A stretch of 9,947 bases of DNA. It comes from an uncultured Acidimicrobiaceae bacterium. Its GTDB lineage: Bacteria > Actinomycetota > Acidimicrobiia > Acidimicrobiales > Bog-793. The stretch spans positions 1-9,947 of the forward strand of contig CAIVND010000055.1 of the NCBI GenBank assembly GCA_903907185.1. The letters run 5' to 3'. Position numbers and translations under genes: made by a program. Under the pieces are notes generated by a model that made no database searches, was not told where the DNA came from, and worked only from the letters and a program-made list of their open reading frames with translations. This document shows positions 1 to 6,852 of the stretch, piece by piece (position 1 is the first letter of the stretch; each line of letters starts with the position of its first letter).

Positions 1-872
1 ATCAGCGGCCAATTGGAGACTCCGTCGATCAAGTACTGGTGAAATGACGCAGTCTTGAACCAGGTCAATCGGCTGGTGCTACCTCCCCAGTATGAAGTGA
101 GCATGCGAATGCCGACGTATCCAAAGAGTGCGCTTGCGCAGAGAATAGGGACCCTTCGGAGTGCAGTACGAGCATCGTGAGTCACCATGACTGCGCTCAA
201 GACCAAAAGTGAAAGCAGTGCCTCAGGAGCGTTATTGAAGGCGAAGACCATCATCGCAGCCCCTGATGCAGTTGCAGAGGCGGCCAATCCGAGCGAAGCC
301 GCAGCTGTTAGAGAGGTTGGGTCATATGAACCTATCCATCCGAAGAGAACCGGAAGGGTGGCTCCTCCGACGAGGAGAATCAATATCAACACCCGGATAT
401 CTGGATCTCGTCGAACGGACGGGAATAGCAGCGGAGCTATCAGCGATCCTATGGCTAGAGCAAAGTGGAAGGATACGTAGCTCCGGAGGGTAGAAAAACC
501 AAAAAATCCTGCGACGACAGCTGACACTGGGGAACTCAATAGATAGCTAGCTGCTTCGCCTCCAATGATTTTCGCGAGGTGTCTGCTCGAATAGTTTGAG
601 GCCAAGGTGACCATGTAGCTGGCCGAAACAAAAATTCCGATGCCATATTTCGCCAGGCCTGCTGCGATCAGGATCACAGCTTGGCCCCCCAGGCTCTGTC
701 TTTGAATCCATGAAACTGACTTCGTTCGATAAGAGACGCCATCGATTCCTGGTGAGGTGTCAGAGATGTAGCCAACTTCCCGACGCAACGTTGCCGCCTG
801 TATGAGTAGATTTCGGGTTCCTTTGCCAGAGAGCACTTGAAGCACTGTGGCGACCACGTAACCTAGCCGCAC
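1..872 (-). CDS. Polytopic membrane protein, unassigned (partial, C-terminus off left edge)
   Basis: The minus strand is open from about 1045 to the left edge, where the gene continues outside the window; about 290 codons are visible. The translation is strongly hydrophobic, with at least seven probable membrane segments (for example VILIAAGLAKYGIGIFVSA, FALAIGSLIAPLLF, VLILILLVGGATLPVLFGWI, ALLSLLVLSAVMVT) separated by short Arg-rich loops. No ATG occurs until deep inside. I place the start at GTG 872 because a purine-rich GGAGGAGGG run (885-893) lies about 12 bases upstream and the first residues (RLGYVVATVLQVLSG) make a plausible first helix. GTG 968 and TTG 920 are in-frame alternatives with weaker signals. 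I cannot name the family; a flippase, polymerase or GT-C-like envelope protein would suit the neighbourhood. It is transcribed divergently from the response regulator and may share its control region. That it is coding is well supported; its function is unknown. Confidence 0.7.
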   Translation of the reverse strand, partial: MRLGYVVATVLQVLSGKGTRNLLIQAATLRREVGYISDTSPGIDGVSYRTKSVSWIQRQSLGGQAVILIAAGLAKYGIGIFVSASYMVTLASNYSSRHLAKIIGGEAASYLLSSPVSAVVAGFFGFSTLRSYVSFHFALAIGSLIAPLLFPSVRRDPDIRVLILILLVGGATLPVLFGWIGSYDPTSLTAAASLGLAASATASGAAMMVFAFNNAPEALLSLLVLSAVMVTHDARTALRRVPILCASALFGYVGIRMLTSYWGGSTSRLTWFKTASFHQYLIDGVSNWPL

Positions 873-954
873 CCAAAATATCGGCCCTCCTCCCTGCTCA
901 ATGGCCTCGCTGTTCGGCAATGACCAGGAGGTCTGGGTTGGATCTCTGCTAACA

Positions 955-983
955 AACAGATAACACACAGATTTATCACAGAT
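955..983 (+). promoter_or_regulatory. Three tandem 7-bp direct repeats, 11-bp period: probable response-regulator binding site
   Basis: AACAGAT (955-961), CACAGAT (966-972) and CACAGAT (977-983) follow one another with 4-bp spacers, so each begins exactly 11 bp after the last and all lie on one helix face. Tandem 7-bp repeats with a 4-bp spacer are the known architecture of the mycobacterial PhoP box (TCACAGC-N4-TCACAGC), and the core CACAG is shared. The site ends 20 bp before the start codon of a PhoP-like regulator, which suggests autoregulation. It also lies upstream of the divergent membrane gene. The repeats are seen directly; the identity of the binding protein is inferred. Confidence 0.6.
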
Positions 984-991
984 ATCCCTGA

Positions 992-1003
992 GAATATTGG
1001 TCC
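992..1003 (+). promoter_or_regulatory. Possible -10 element for the regulator-kinase operon (leaderless mRNA)
   Basis: GAATAT (992-997), preceded by TGA (989-991) as in an extended -10, ends 6 bp before the ATG at 1004. No Shine-Dalgarno is visible before that ATG, so transcription may begin at or next to the start codon. The expected -35 position (about 969-974) has no consensus and falls inside the direct repeats, as expected if a bound activator replaces the -35 contact. This is inferred from position only. Confidence 0.25.
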
Positions 1004-1702
1004 ATGGAGGCACCGAACACCCGCGTACTTGTAGTCGATGACGAATCGAACATCACCTCATTGGTAGCAACTGCCCTGCACTACGAGGGATTTGAGGTTG
1101 CGACGGCGGCAAATGGCCGTGAGGCACTGAGCCAGGTCACTATCTTCCGACCCCACCTTGTCGTTCTCGACGTGATGCTCCCTGACCTCGATGGTTTCGA
1201 GGTCGCTCGGCGGTTGCGGCAAGAGGCACAGCGAGTCCCGATCCTCTTCTTAACGGCGAAGGATGCAACTGAGGACAAGATTCGTGGCCTCACACTCGGT
1301 GGCGATGATTACGTCACCAAGCCGTTCAGTCTCGAAGAGCTTCTAGCTCGTATCCGGGCTGTGTTGCGGAGAGCGCTCGAGGGGGCAGAGTCCACCTCGA
1401 CGTTGAGCTTCTCCGATCTTGAACTTGATGAGGAGACCCGGGAGGTCTTTCGTGCAAAACGATCCATTGAGCTCACGCCCACGGAGTTCAAATTGCTGCG
1501 TTACCTTATGATGAATCCGCGCCGAGTTCTCTCGAAGGCGCAGATCCTCGATCATGTTTGGGAGTACGACTTCGATGGTGACGCAAATGTCGTGGAGACG
1601 TACATCAGCTATCTGCGTAAGAAGGTTGATTCGATCGGACCACCGTTGATACACACACTTCGCGGTGCTGGATACAGCCTGCGCACGCCTACGAACGCAT
1701 AA
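1004..1702 (+). CDS. OmpR/PhoB-family response regulator, PhoP/TrcR-like
   Basis: A cytoplasmic DNA-binding response regulator of 232 residues, normal for the family. The receiver domain (about 7-122) has the acidic pair D12-D13, phospho-acceptor D56 in VVLDVMLP, T84 in LFLTAKD and K106 in TKPFSLEEL. The C-terminal winged helix (about 132-229) has the usual TPTEFKLLRYLM, VLSKAQILDHVWEYDF and VVETYISYLRKK blocks, ending in HTLRGAGYSLR. The segment LGGDDYVTKPFSLEELLARI and the DNA-binding helix closely follow M. tuberculosis PhoP as I recall it, and TrcR is also similar, so I leave the symbol blank. ATG 1004 gives a full receiver domain although no Shine-Dalgarno precedes it. The kinase gene follows after 3 bp. 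Phosphorylation by that kinase and binding to the upstream repeats are expected from family knowledge. Confidence 0.95.
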   Translation: MEAPNTRVLVVDDESNITSLVATALHYEGFEVATAANGREALSQVTIFRPHLVVLDVMLPDLDGFEVARRLRQEAQRVPILFLTAKDATEDKIRGLTLGGDDYVTKPFSLEELLARIRAVLRRALEGAESTSTLSFSDLELDEETREVFRAKRSIELTPTEFKLLRYLMMNPRRVLSKAQILDHVWEYDFDGDANVVETYISYLRKKVDSIGPPLIHTLRGAGYSLRTPTNA

Positions 1703-1705
1703 CTC

Positions 1706-3274
1706 ATGACGTTTGACAACGTGCGCTCCTTCGTCGTGACGCGCGTTCATCGGGTTTCGCGGAACCTTTCACTTCGAACGCGACTTCTCGTCGGTGTGGT
1801 CGCAATCGTTATCGCTGGCCTCGTTGTCGCTGATTTCGTCGTCTATCAGCAGATCCGTTCCTATCTCTCGACACAGATCGATCAGGAGCTTCTGGCAATA
1901 CAGCCGGGGAACTTTACGCTGACCTCAAGCGGGGCGATCGAGCTCGAACCAAACCAATCACTACCAACCGATACCTACATTCAAGTTGTGCTGCCAAGTT
2001 CCTCTGGTCAACCAACTCTCGTCGGGTCGACCAACGCATCGGTTCACCTGGCCCTTACCTCGCACTACGTGCAAGGTTTGGTGAACGCCGTTGAGAGTGG
2101 GACTCTATCGAGCACTGCGGTCTCCAACGTCTTCTCAGTCAATGCGACCGGCCCCCAACATCTCGCTGGCCTCTATCGGGTCCGTCCTGAGGCATATTTC
2201 ATCCGGAGTGCGGGAGGAATTGGGCCGCGGGTTCCTGCCCTCGCGTTTGTCGCACTTCCGCTCTCGAGCTTTTCCGGAACGTTGAGCAAGCTGTTGGTTG
2301 TCGATCTTGGCGTTACTGCGGCGGTCATCGCGGCACTGATCATGCTTGGTTATGTAGTTGTGCGGATTGGGCTTCGCCCGTTAGAGGACATCGAGGTACT
2401 TGCCTCGAATATCGCGGCAGGTGATCTTTCGCTGCGTATCGAACAGGACAACAGAGGAACCGAGGTGGGACGACTTGGAGCATCGCTGAATACGATGCTC
2501 GGCTATATCGAGGGGGCATTCAATCGGCAGCAGGCCTCGGAGCATCAGCTGCGACAATTTCTTGCCGACGCGAGTCATGAGTTACGGACACCCGTCACCT
2601 CCATCCGAGGTTACGCAGAGCTCTTCCGTCGGGGTGCACAGAACCGCCCGGAAGATCTTGCGCTCGCGATGCGAAGGATTGAAGATGAGTCACAGCGGAT
2701 GGGAGTTCTCGTCGACGATCTCCTCCTTCTCGCGCGCCTTGATCAAGGCAGAGCCCTGCAGATCGCCTCGGTCGCACTGGGAGAGTTGGCGACCGACGCC
2801 GCCGCCGATGCGCAGGTCATGGCTCCTGACCGTCAGATCAGTGTTGACATTGAGTCCGATGTTGTCATCTCAGGGGATGAACAGCGGCTTCACCAGGTTG
2901 TTTTGAACCTGCTGCAGAATGCGCTCAAACACACGCCAGCCGGTTCACCCATTGAGGTCGGCGTTCACCGTCGTGGAGAGTTTGTGGAACTTTCCATCAC
3001 CGATCACGGCGAGGGAATCACCTCGGAACACCTCGATCACATCTTTGAACGCTTCTACCGGGCCGACCCCTCTCGAACGCGCGGCAGCGGTGGATCGGGA
3101 CTTGGTCTGGCGATTGTCTCGTCGATTGTGCACGCTCATCACGGAACAGTGACGGTTGCCTCTGTTCCGGGTGAGGGAACGACATTTGTCGTGACCCTGC
3201 CGCGAGAGGATGAGACCGATGAGCTCTTTGCCGATGGACAGACCTATCCAGCTGAGCCCGAACCTGTCTTCTGA
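1706..3274 (+). CDS. HAMP-domain sensor histidine kinase, partner of the upstream regulator
   Basis: A membrane sensor kinase of 522 residues. A short cytoplasmic N-terminus leads to TM1 (about 27-47), an extracytoplasmic sensor region of about 145 residues (51-195) with no domain I recognise, TM2 (about 196-219), a HAMP linker (about 220-272) and the HisKA helix with phospho-acceptor H291 in DASHELRTPVTSIRGY. The ATPase domain has the N box (NLLQNALKH, 401-409), the D/G1 box (DHGEGI, 433-438), the F box (IFERFYRADPSR) and the G2 box (GSGGSGLGLAIV, 460-471). All catalytic motifs are intact. The start is 3 bp after the regulator's stop with no clear Shine-Dalgarno, so translational coupling is likely. 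The architecture matches PhoR/TrcS-type kinases. The stimulus cannot be read from the sequence; the Ser/Thr/Leu-rich outer loop lacks known PAS or Cache motifs. The acidic, proline-containing tail (501-522) is extra. Confidence 0.95.
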   Translation: MTFDNVRSFVVTRVHRVSRNLSLRTRLLVGVVAIVIAGLVVADFVVYQQIRSYLSTQIDQELLAIQPGNFTLTSSGAIELEPNQSLPTDTYIQVVLPSSSGQPTLVGSTNASVHLALTSHYVQGLVNAVESGTLSSTAVSNVFSVNATGPQHLAGLYRVRPEAYFIRSAGGIGPRVPALAFVALPLSSFSGTLSKLLVVDLGVTAAVIAALIMLGYVVVRIGLRPLEDIEVLASNIAAGDLSLRIEQDNRGTEVGRLGASLNTMLGYIEGAFNRQQASEHQLRQFLADASHELRTPVTSIRGYAELFRRGAQNRPEDLALAMRRIEDESQRMGVLVDDLLLLARLDQGRALQIASVALGELATDAAADAQVMAPDRQISVDIESDVVISGDEQRLHQVVLNLLQNALKHTPAGSPIEVGVHRRGEFVELSITDHGEGITSEHLDHIFERFYRADPSRTRGSGGSGLGLAIVSSIVHAHHGTVTVASVPGEGTTFVVTLPREDETDELFADGQTYPAEPEPVF

Positions 3275-3309
3275 GGACATTGGATCATAGGGCTGGGGTA
3301 AGCAGCGAA

Positions 3310-3654
3310 CTAGCCGCGAAGCAGCGCGGCGATCTCCTCAGGGTAGGAGACGCTAATCACAAAGCGCGCCCACTTCGCCTCTTTGAAGTCCACACTGACA
3401 CCCCGACCGACCCCGTAGATTGCGTTGAAATCCTTACCGAACAGACCTCTTCGAGTGCCGATCATGAAACTGTCCTTGCGCCAGGTAAAGGCCGCACGAA
3501 CACCGCGCACCCGCGTCCAGATATCTTCGACAACTTCGACATTTTGGAGTTGACTGATTGGAACTTCGATCTTGCGAAAATGTACCGAGATCAGCCGCTC
3601 CAACGGTCCAAGTTTGAAGATGATAGAGCTTTCTGTGCGCACGATCTGGGCCAT
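3310..3654 (-). CDS. Small conserved actinobacterial protein, PH-like beta fold suspected
   Basis: A soluble protein of 114 residues without signal peptide or membrane segment. Its pattern (VPISQLQNVEVVEDIW near 31-46, then RGVRAAFTWRKDSFMIGTRRG and GKDFNAIYG, then a strand-rich end with VISVSYPEEIAALL) matches a conserved hypothetical family I recall from actinobacteria, where a beta-rich, pleckstrin-homology-like fold is plausible. No catalytic residues are evident. An AGGAGA ribosome-binding site (3668-3673) overlaps the TAG stop of the large upstream membrane gene, and 17 bp separate stop and start, so the two are almost certainly one transcription unit with coupled translation. The spacing from this site to ATG is long (13 bases). 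The gene is convergent with the histidine kinase, with a 35-bp gap. The opposite strand is also open here but encodes a residue mix unlike a folded protein. Confidence 0.8.
   Translation of the reverse strand: MAQIVRTESSIIFKLGPLERLISVHFRKIEVPISQLQNVEVVEDIWTRVRGVRAAFTWRKDSFMIGTRRGLFGKDFNAIYGVGRGVSVDFKEAKWARFVISVSYPEEIAALLRG
3313..3330. terminator. GC-rich hairpin between convergent genes, possible bidirectional terminator
   Basis: GCCGCG (3313-3318) and CGCGGC (3325-3330) form a perfect 6-bp GC stem around a 6-base loop. The stem sits in the last codons of the minus-strand small gene and 39 bp beyond the kinase stop. Neither side has a T-run, so a canonical intrinsic terminator is not supported. 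U-less hairpins have been proposed as terminators in actinobacteria. The stem may simply reflect the Ala-Ala/Arg-Gly codons. Confidence 0.3.
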
Positions 3655-3671
3655 GACGGTAGTTGAATCTC

Positions 3672-6533
3672 CTAGCTAATCAGCGAAATGCTCTTTGGTT
3701 TTCCTGTGCCGACGTAACGAAGAAAGAGCGTATGCCCAAAGCCGTGCCATTGGATGCAGCTCGCAACCTCAACCTGTGTCGTTCCAGACTTCTGTGTTGC
3801 CCAAGAGATGTCTCTCCCAGACTCCCCCTCCACATTGGAGATGGTTAAGCCGACGGGTCCGGTGCTGCCGGCGATTGTGACGGAGATCCAGTGGTAGTCC
3901 GAGAGACGAGCCTGGCGATCGAGCTGATAGATCGCTCCGTTGTCGTCATGGCCGATGAGGTGGAAGCCAACCTTTGTTGCTCCAATGGGCGGTGGAATGC
4001 TTGGCATGTTGGGCGTCTTCAAGAAATCGGGGATGAATCCCCATGCGCAGGCGGTCGATCGCAGGGCAACCACGGTTGTGCGCACTCTTCCGAGAAGAGG
4101 AGGAAGTGCCTTTGGATGCAGTATCGAATCCTTGATGAGGAAGAGCTCTCCACTTGCGAGGACAAGTGGTCGATAGTTGGTAAGCAGATAATCAGAGAGG
4201 ATGCCCTCGCGGACTTGGTTCGAGATGTAATCCCACGAGCTCAGCCCAGCACCGTCGAAGAGCACGATGTTTGGCTGTGTCCGTTGCAGATCGGAGATGA
4301 CCTGATACTCCGTTGTGGGAGTAAGAACGGAGCCCATGTCGTAGAAGCGAGAGGTTGGTCGTCGGTCGAGGAAGAAATTCACGATGGCAGGCGCGCTGCT
4401 GAAATCGAAGACTGGACCAGAGGTACCGGCATAGCGATCGAAGATCCGTTGCGTATCAATGATGACGTCGTTAGAGAGGCCATTCGTTGCGTAACCGAGA
4501 CCCGGCCCGCCCTTCACCATCGGAGGGGCAGCTGGTGTTGGGGAACTGGCCTGGTGCTGGGTCGGAACGGTCATCACGGCTCCGGTCGGCGTGAGCGGAG
4601 CTGAGAGCAGTACTACAAGGAGGACAATCATCGCGGCTGGGCTGGCAACGGACAACGAACTGATATGACGTCGAAGTTGTATCGAACCCTTTTTGGCTAC
4701 GCCCGCAACTGATTGATGTGCGAACGCCCGGTCGAGGCCAACAACGAAGCGATAGCTCAGCAGCAGGAGGAGGGGCACCGTCACCTCAAAGACCTCGGCG
4801 ATGTGGCCGACATCAGCCCGATCGATTCCCTTTGGGTAATACAGCGCGACCATGATGGCAGCCGCGACACAGAGCCAGTCTTGGATGACGAGGCGTCGTC
4901 CACCTCGAATTCGAGCCACAACGAGCAGGATCGTCACGACAATGGCCGCGATGGGGAGAAAGAGTTCGATGGAGTACCGAGTAATGAGGGCCGGTGAATC
5001 GACTGCATGCAGAGTTATGCCCAGCGAATTTGGCACGGATCGCTTCGCGTAGTCGGTGAAGAGAGGTATGCCACCGGTGAGTGCATGTGAAGTTGCGAAG
5101 TCCTTGAAATAGCCCACAAAACCGCCGAGCGCATGTTCAATGTGCAGCCAGAGTAAAAATGCTCCACCCATTACCGCGCCAGAGATCGTCGCGCGGATGG
5201 TGACGGGATAGTCGCCAAAGGAGAATCTTTGAGATCTTCTCTCGTAGATCTCAAAGAGAACGGCCGTCGCACCGCAGGCGATCAACGCATAACTCATCTC
5301 AGGGATCAAGATTGCCTGTGCGATTATCCCTGCCATGAGGGCAATCGCTCCACCGGTGTTTCGTTGTTGAAGTGCGCGGGCAAGGAGAATAAGGATGAGT
5401 GGCCAGAATGCGTAACGCAGATCCCAATTGACGAAGATGCCAGCGCACATACTTGCTGCAACGGCGAGGACAAAGAACGATCTGCGGATAAAGACGGCGG
5501 CGGCAAAGTAGTAGAGGAAGACCCAGTACAGCGGATAGAGAAGCATAGTGATGCCTGTCGTTGCACCCCATCGAGTGCGGCCAAAGATCTGATAGCCGAT
5601 GATGCTCTTAATACCGTCGTCCCAGATTCCGTGAATCATGTAGATGTCTCGCCAGGGCATGACGCCATGGAGTAGGAGCCATCCACCAGCTAAGTACTCA
5701 CCCTCACCAAACACATCGACGGGTCCGAGTGCACCCGGAATACCCGCGTGGATAATAAAAATCGTGAGTGGAACTGCAACGAAGAAGATGAGGTGATGCT
5801 CAATATGCGAAAGTTCGTGACGGATCCGAAATCGCACAGCCCAAGCGAGTAATAGCGCAGTGATGCCGATCACGAGCCAGAGTGGCAGCCATGGATAGTG
5901 CACGACACGGTCTGTCGAAAGTACAGTGACAATCGTCGTGCGAGAGATCTGATAGAGAAGCGGCACCATCACGATCGTCGAGACGATATTGAATACCGAG
6001 GTGACCGTTGTCCACTGCACTAGTGGGCGCAGTTGGTGAAGCGCGGCGGCGATCAGTAGGGCGGCTGAAGCAAAGATAACGGCACCTAGAGCTATTGCAA
6101 GGACCGGGCTTATAGAGCCAAGTCCAAATCCCGTCTTGATCTCAAGTCCCAACATCGCTCCGACACCGACCAACCGCGAGATGTGCATTGCTGGTGAAAC
6201 AGATTGCTTGTCAGCTTGGGCAAACTCATCACCATCTGGGGTCTGACCATCTCGTACTGAGCGCCGTTTGGCGGTAAGGCGACGCAGTGGGCCGAATCGA
6301 CTGAGCAGTTGGAAGCAGACGAGAAAGACAGCGGGACCGACAAGAATGGCGAGATAGTAGGCGTAGGTGTACCGAGTTACGTTGAAGTTGGCAAAAAGTG
6401 GATAGCCGACGACTATTGAAGTTCCATGCAACGTCGTCCCAATTTGTTGCCAGATAGCGTTAGCAACAGCGAGGCTTACGAGTAGAGACACAGCTACGCG
6501 AAGGCCCGTCCGCGTAGGCTCTCTATTGTTCAT
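3672..6533 (-). CDS. Large GT-C-type membrane glycosyltransferase candidate with C-terminal extracytoplasmic domain
   Basis: This 953-residue protein has 12 to 14 likely membrane helices over residues 11-645. An acidic loop after the middle helices reads FGEGEYLAGG (275-284) and leads to LLLHGVMPWRDIYMIHG (286-302). Acidic residues in an outer loop followed by a P-[YW]-R-D motif and a conserved His are typical of GT-C enzymes, which move sugars from polyprenyl-phosphate donors to acceptors outside the membrane. A second typical element is GIDRADVGHI (569-578). After the last helix (about 633-645) a Pro/Thr/Ser linker (646-675) leads to a mixed domain (690-805) common in this group, then a beta-rich tail (850-953) that may bind glycan. 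The ATG at 6533 has GGGGG 5 bases upstream. A low-complexity hydrophilic loop lies at 88-115. It is co-transcribed with the small downstream gene. Donor and acceptor are unknown; a non-catalytic membrane role cannot be excluded. Confidence 0.8.
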   Translation of the reverse strand: MNNREPTRTGLRVAVSLLVSLAVANAIWQQIGTTLHGTSIVVGYPLFANFNVTRYTYAYYLAILVGPAVFLVCFQLLSRFGPLRRLTAKRRSVRDGQTPDGDEFAQADKQSVSPAMHISRLVGVGAMLGLEIKTGFGLGSISPVLAIALGAVIFASAALLIAAALHQLRPLVQWTTVTSVFNIVSTIVMVPLLYQISRTTIVTVLSTDRVVHYPWLPLWLVIGITALLLAWAVRFRIRHELSHIEHHLIFFVAVPLTIFIIHAGIPGALGPVDVFGEGEYLAGGWLLLHGVMPWRDIYMIHGIWDDGIKSIIGYQIFGRTRWGATTGITMLLYPLYWVFLYYFAAAVFIRRSFFVLAVAASMCAGIFVNWDLRYAFWPLILILLARALQQRNTGGAIALMAGIIAQAILIPEMSYALIACGATAVLFEIYERRSQRFSFGDYPVTIRATISGAVMGGAFLLWLHIEHALGGFVGYFKDFATSHALTGGIPLFTDYAKRSVPNSLGITLHAVDSPALITRYSIELFLPIAAIVVTILLVVARIRGGRRLVIQDWLCVAAAIMVALYYPKGIDRADVGHIAEVFEVTVPLLLLLSYRFVVGLDRAFAHQSVAGVAKKGSIQLRRHISSLSVASPAAMIVLLVVLLSAPLTPTGAVMTVPTQHQASSPTPAAPPMVKGGPGLGYATNGLSNDVIIDTQRIFDRYAGTSGPVFDFSSAPAIVNFFLDRRPTSRFYDMGSVLTPTTEYQVISDLQRTQPNIVLFDGAGLSSWDYISNQVREGILSDYLLTNYRPLVLASGELFLIKDSILHPKALPPLLGRVRTTVVALRSTACAWGFIPDFLKTPNMPSIPPPIGATKVGFHLIGHDDNGAIYQLDRQARLSDYHWISVTIAGSTGPVGLTISNVEGESGRDISWATQKSGTTQVEVASCIQWHGFGHTLFLRYVGTGKPKSISLIS

Positions 6534-6582
6534 GCTGCCCCCAACTGGCGAAAGGACGCCGTTAGATAGACCGTGTCCGGAT

Positions 6583-6596
6583 CGTGTACTGACACG
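6583..6596. repeat. Inverted repeat upstream of the large membrane gene
   Basis: CGTGT (6583-6587) and ACACG (6592-6596) are perfect arms around a 4-base centre, about 50-63 bp upstream of the minus-strand ATG at 6533. This is a usual location for an operator, but 5-bp arms can occur by chance. Nothing else supports a role. Confidence 0.25.
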
Positions 6597-6711
6597 TTAC
6601 TCCGCGTGGTTTTGAAATTGTTTGGTGGACGAAAGTCGAGTTGATCATTGACGACGAAAAATGGTGGTGCGTGTGCGGTCGTAGAACCTGATGGCAATCC
6701 TGCGTGATTTC

Positions 6712-6718
6712 AAGGAGG
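6712..6718 (+). promoter_or_regulatory. Near-consensus ribosome-binding site AAGGAGG
   Basis: AAGGAGG lies 6 bases before ATG 6725. It is among the best Shine-Dalgarno matches in the window and precedes only a 36-codon ORF, not the larger gene at 6853. Confidence 0.5.
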
Positions 6719-6724
6719 CCTGGT

Positions 6725-6835
6725 ATGCAACTTCCTAGATCTAGGGTCCAAATCGATGGTTGTTCCCACTATTATCCACGAGAAGCGCGATGGAGTATTT
6801 CAAATAGTGAAAAATTCGGAAGGCCCTTCTCGTAG
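6725..6835 (+). CDS. Small ORF, 36 residues, upstream of the second membrane gene
   Basis: ATG 6725 to TAG 6833-6835 encodes 36 residues that begin MQLPRSRVQIDG and end EKFGRPFS. It is basic, with no membrane segment and no family I recognise. Support comes from the AAGGAGG at 6-base spacing and from position: its stop lies 17 bp before the TTG start of the next gene, whose GGAG signal is at 6841-6844, so it could be a leader ORF coupled to that gene. It is in a different frame from the downstream gene, and a TGA at 6808-6810 closes the downstream frame, so a single frameshift does not simply make it the missing N-terminus. It has no runs of one amino acid as in attenuator peptides. It may be a chance ORF. 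Confidence 0.35.
   Translation: MQLPRSRVQIDGCSHYYPREARWSISNSEKFGRPFS
6734..6745. repeat. Perfect 12-bp palindrome CCTAGATCTAGG
   Basis: A perfect dyad starts 9 bases after the small ORF's start codon, within its codons 4 to 7. It could be an operator half-site pair, or in RNA a weak structure near the ribosome-binding site. A perfect 12-bp palindrome is uncommon but possible by chance in a window this size. Confidence 0.35.
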
Positions 6836-6852
6836 GCTTTGGAGCAAGTCGT

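Noticed and set aside
187..480. Plus-strand open frame of 97 codons
   Set aside because: It is antisense to the left-edge membrane gene, whose frame is open throughout and gives clear membrane helices; the plus frame has no ribosome-binding site and a residue mix without structure.
3280..3666. Plus-strand open frame of 128 codons after the kinase
   Set aside because: It is opposite the minus-strand small gene, which has a recognisable family pattern and operon position; the plus frame matches nothing and has an Asp/His-rich artefact composition.
3891..5675. Several plus-strand open frames (about 78 to 237 codons)
   Set aside because: They are shadows of the 953-residue minus-strand gene, rich in Arg, Asp and His with no coherent domains.
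6534..6852. Search for the CACAGAT-type repeat in the second divergent spacer
   Set aside because: No copy with 11-bp spacing was seen on either strand, so direct control of the GT-C genes by the same regulator is not supported.
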